Positions 4,834-5,910 of a stretch of DNA of 5,910 bases are shown in pieces (the stretch's first letter is position 1; every line of letters starts with the position of its first letter). Made by a program: the position numbers and the translations under genes. The notes beneath the pieces were generated by a model. That model saw only the letters and a program-made list of their open reading frames with translations, ran no database searches and was not told where the DNA came from. Origin of the DNA: JAUVIB01 sp964424545 (GTDB taxonomy: Bacteria > Calditrichota > Calditrichia > Calditrichales > Calditrichaceae); contig CAYRJN010000225.1 of assembly GCA_964424545.1 (NCBI GenBank), positions 1 through 5,910 on the forward strand. The letters run 5' to 3'.

Positions 4834-5910
4834 ATGCTTGGAGAAACAACTAAAACGCAGCGTACCGTAATGGCCGTTACGGCGATTATTGCCGGTTTGT
4901 TTATGATGTATATTGCGCCGTCGGAGGCAATGCATACGTTGAAAATCGCACTGGAAGAAGTGATGGAACGCTTGATACCGTTCGATCCTGATTTTTATCC
5001 GGCTGTACCTATACTCGGCGCCACTTACAGTATTTGGATGGTGGCCTTATGGTTAGCCGGCGCGTTTGCTATTGTGCTGGCAAAAAAAATATATGACGGA
5101 GCGCAATGGGCTCGTAGTTCGTTGTTGGGCTTTTCGGCCATGACCGCCGTTGCGGGTATGACCATGTTCATCCCTTGGATGGTGTTGGTCGTCTCGGATT
5201 ATTCCGCCGGACCTGTTCCCGGAATTTTACCGCCGCCTGCCGGTACTTCCGTTATGCCCCCGGTTATTTGGACGCTGGCCTTCGGTTTGTTGTTCTATTA
5301 TATTTTTCTGCTGATGGATAATGATTCTACGAAAAATAAGATATTAAAACTGGTTCCCTATACGGCGGTCGGCGTTGTGGCCGGTATGGTTTTTATGAAT
5401 GGTCAGCATGGCGTACGTTATTTTATTTTTATACCGGAATTGCTTACGGCCAATCCCCCGGGAGATTTTAGCCCGCTTGGTAACTTTTTTACCAATCTTG
5501 ATCATTATAATGCTTTGGCCCTTACGACTATTTCTCAGACGCAGTTGGATTCCTTAAAAGTCGGTCAGGTTGTGGATATTGTTACCAAGTCGCATCAGGT
5601 TGTTCCGCAGGTTGTAAAATTTGCCAAACCGGAATATGATCCCAATACGCTGGTTCTTTTGCTTGGCGGCTTTATGAACTACCTTTCATCGTATATGATG
5701 ATTCTTGCCATACCGTTTTTAGCGCTCAGGAAAAAATTCGGTTATTATACGATTCTCGGCACTTCGTTGGCAACCGCGTTAATAGGCTTTCAGGGGTATA
5801 TCGTTCGCCATTCTTTCGAATGGGGCGTGGGCGGTTTGTTATCGTTGGCGCTCTTTGTTTTATTTTTAATACCGGTTTTTAAAGATATGTTTATCGAAGA
5901 AAAAGAAGCA
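4834..5910 (+). CDS. Multi-pass membrane protein of unknown function, 3' end beyond the window
   Basis: The frame is open for 359 codons from an ATG with an excellent Shine-Dalgarno sequence and reaches the window edge without a stop. I do not recognise the family. About eight hydrophobic segments can be seen, roughly at residues 11-29, 60-83, 95-121, 142-161, 173-188, 273-298, 305-324 and 331-349. The first follows a short polar N-terminus (KTQR). Between segments one and two is a short loop with acidic residues (EEVMER). Between segments three and four lies a Pro/Gly-rich loop with LPPPAG (132-137). A longer polar stretch at about 202-272 separates segments five and six and probably forms a small soluble domain. 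The last residues, KDMFIEEKEA, are charged, as in a cytoplasmic tail, so the true end may be near. No ATP-binding, transporter or catalytic motif stands out. It could be a transporter, sensor or structural membrane protein. It stands alone, divergent from the djlA-like operon. Confidence 0.8.
   Translation, partial: MLGETTKTQRTVMAVTAIIAGLFMMYIAPSEAMHTLKIALEEVMERLIPFDPDFYPAVPILGATYSIWMVALWLAGAFAIVLAKKIYDGAQWARSSLLGFSAMTAVAGMTMFIPWMVLVVSDYSAGPVPGILPPPAGTSVMPPVIWTLAFGLLFYYIFLLMDNDSTKNKILKLVPYTAVGVVAGMVFMNGQHGVRYFIFIPELLTANPPGDFSPLGNFFTNLDHYNALALTTISQTQLDSLKVGQVVDIVTKSHQVVPQVVKFAKPEYDPNTLVLLLGGFMNYLSSYMMILAIPFLALRKKFGYYTILGTSLATALIGFQGYIVRHSFEWGVGGLLSLALFVLFLIPVFKDMFIEEKEA

Overview
The window looks like chromosomal DNA of a Gram-negative (diderm) bacterium with a moderately AT-rich genome. 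The outer-membrane porin gene and the DjlA-type membrane-anchored J-protein both imply a two-membrane envelope. Nothing in the window fixes the phylum. No phage, plasmid, CRISPR, rRNA or tRNA genes were seen.

Layout. (1) Positions 1-213 are an AT-rich leader with a ribosome binding site and a possible -10 box. (2) Positions 214-1422 (+) hold a phosphate-selective porin O/P-type gene whose frame is intact except for one in-frame TAG at 658-660. (3) Converging on it from the right, with 21 bp between the stops, is a compact leftward operon. In transcription order it encodes a DjlA-like J-protein with an extra zinc ribbon (3843-3007), a YkvA/DUF1232 protein (3007-2567) and a fold-type III PLP enzyme of the D-threonine aldolase/D-serine dehydratase-like family (2562-1444). 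The first two overlap by one base (TAATG) and the last two are 4 bp apart, so the three are probably co-transcribed and translationally coupled. (4) Positions 3844-4833 are about 990 bp with no convincing gene. They carry the operon promoter, several short palindromes and a REP-like repeat. (5) Positions 4834-5910 (+) begin a multi-pass membrane protein of unknown function that runs off the right edge still open.

Working together. The leftward operon pairs an envelope-linked co-chaperone with a small membrane-associated protein and a D-amino-acid enzyme. No shared pathway can be read from the sequence. The most notable points are the amber codon in the porin, the zinc ribbon inserted in the DjlA-like protein, the palindrome-rich spacer, and the unrecognised membrane protein. 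I found no clear sign of a new defence or mobile system.
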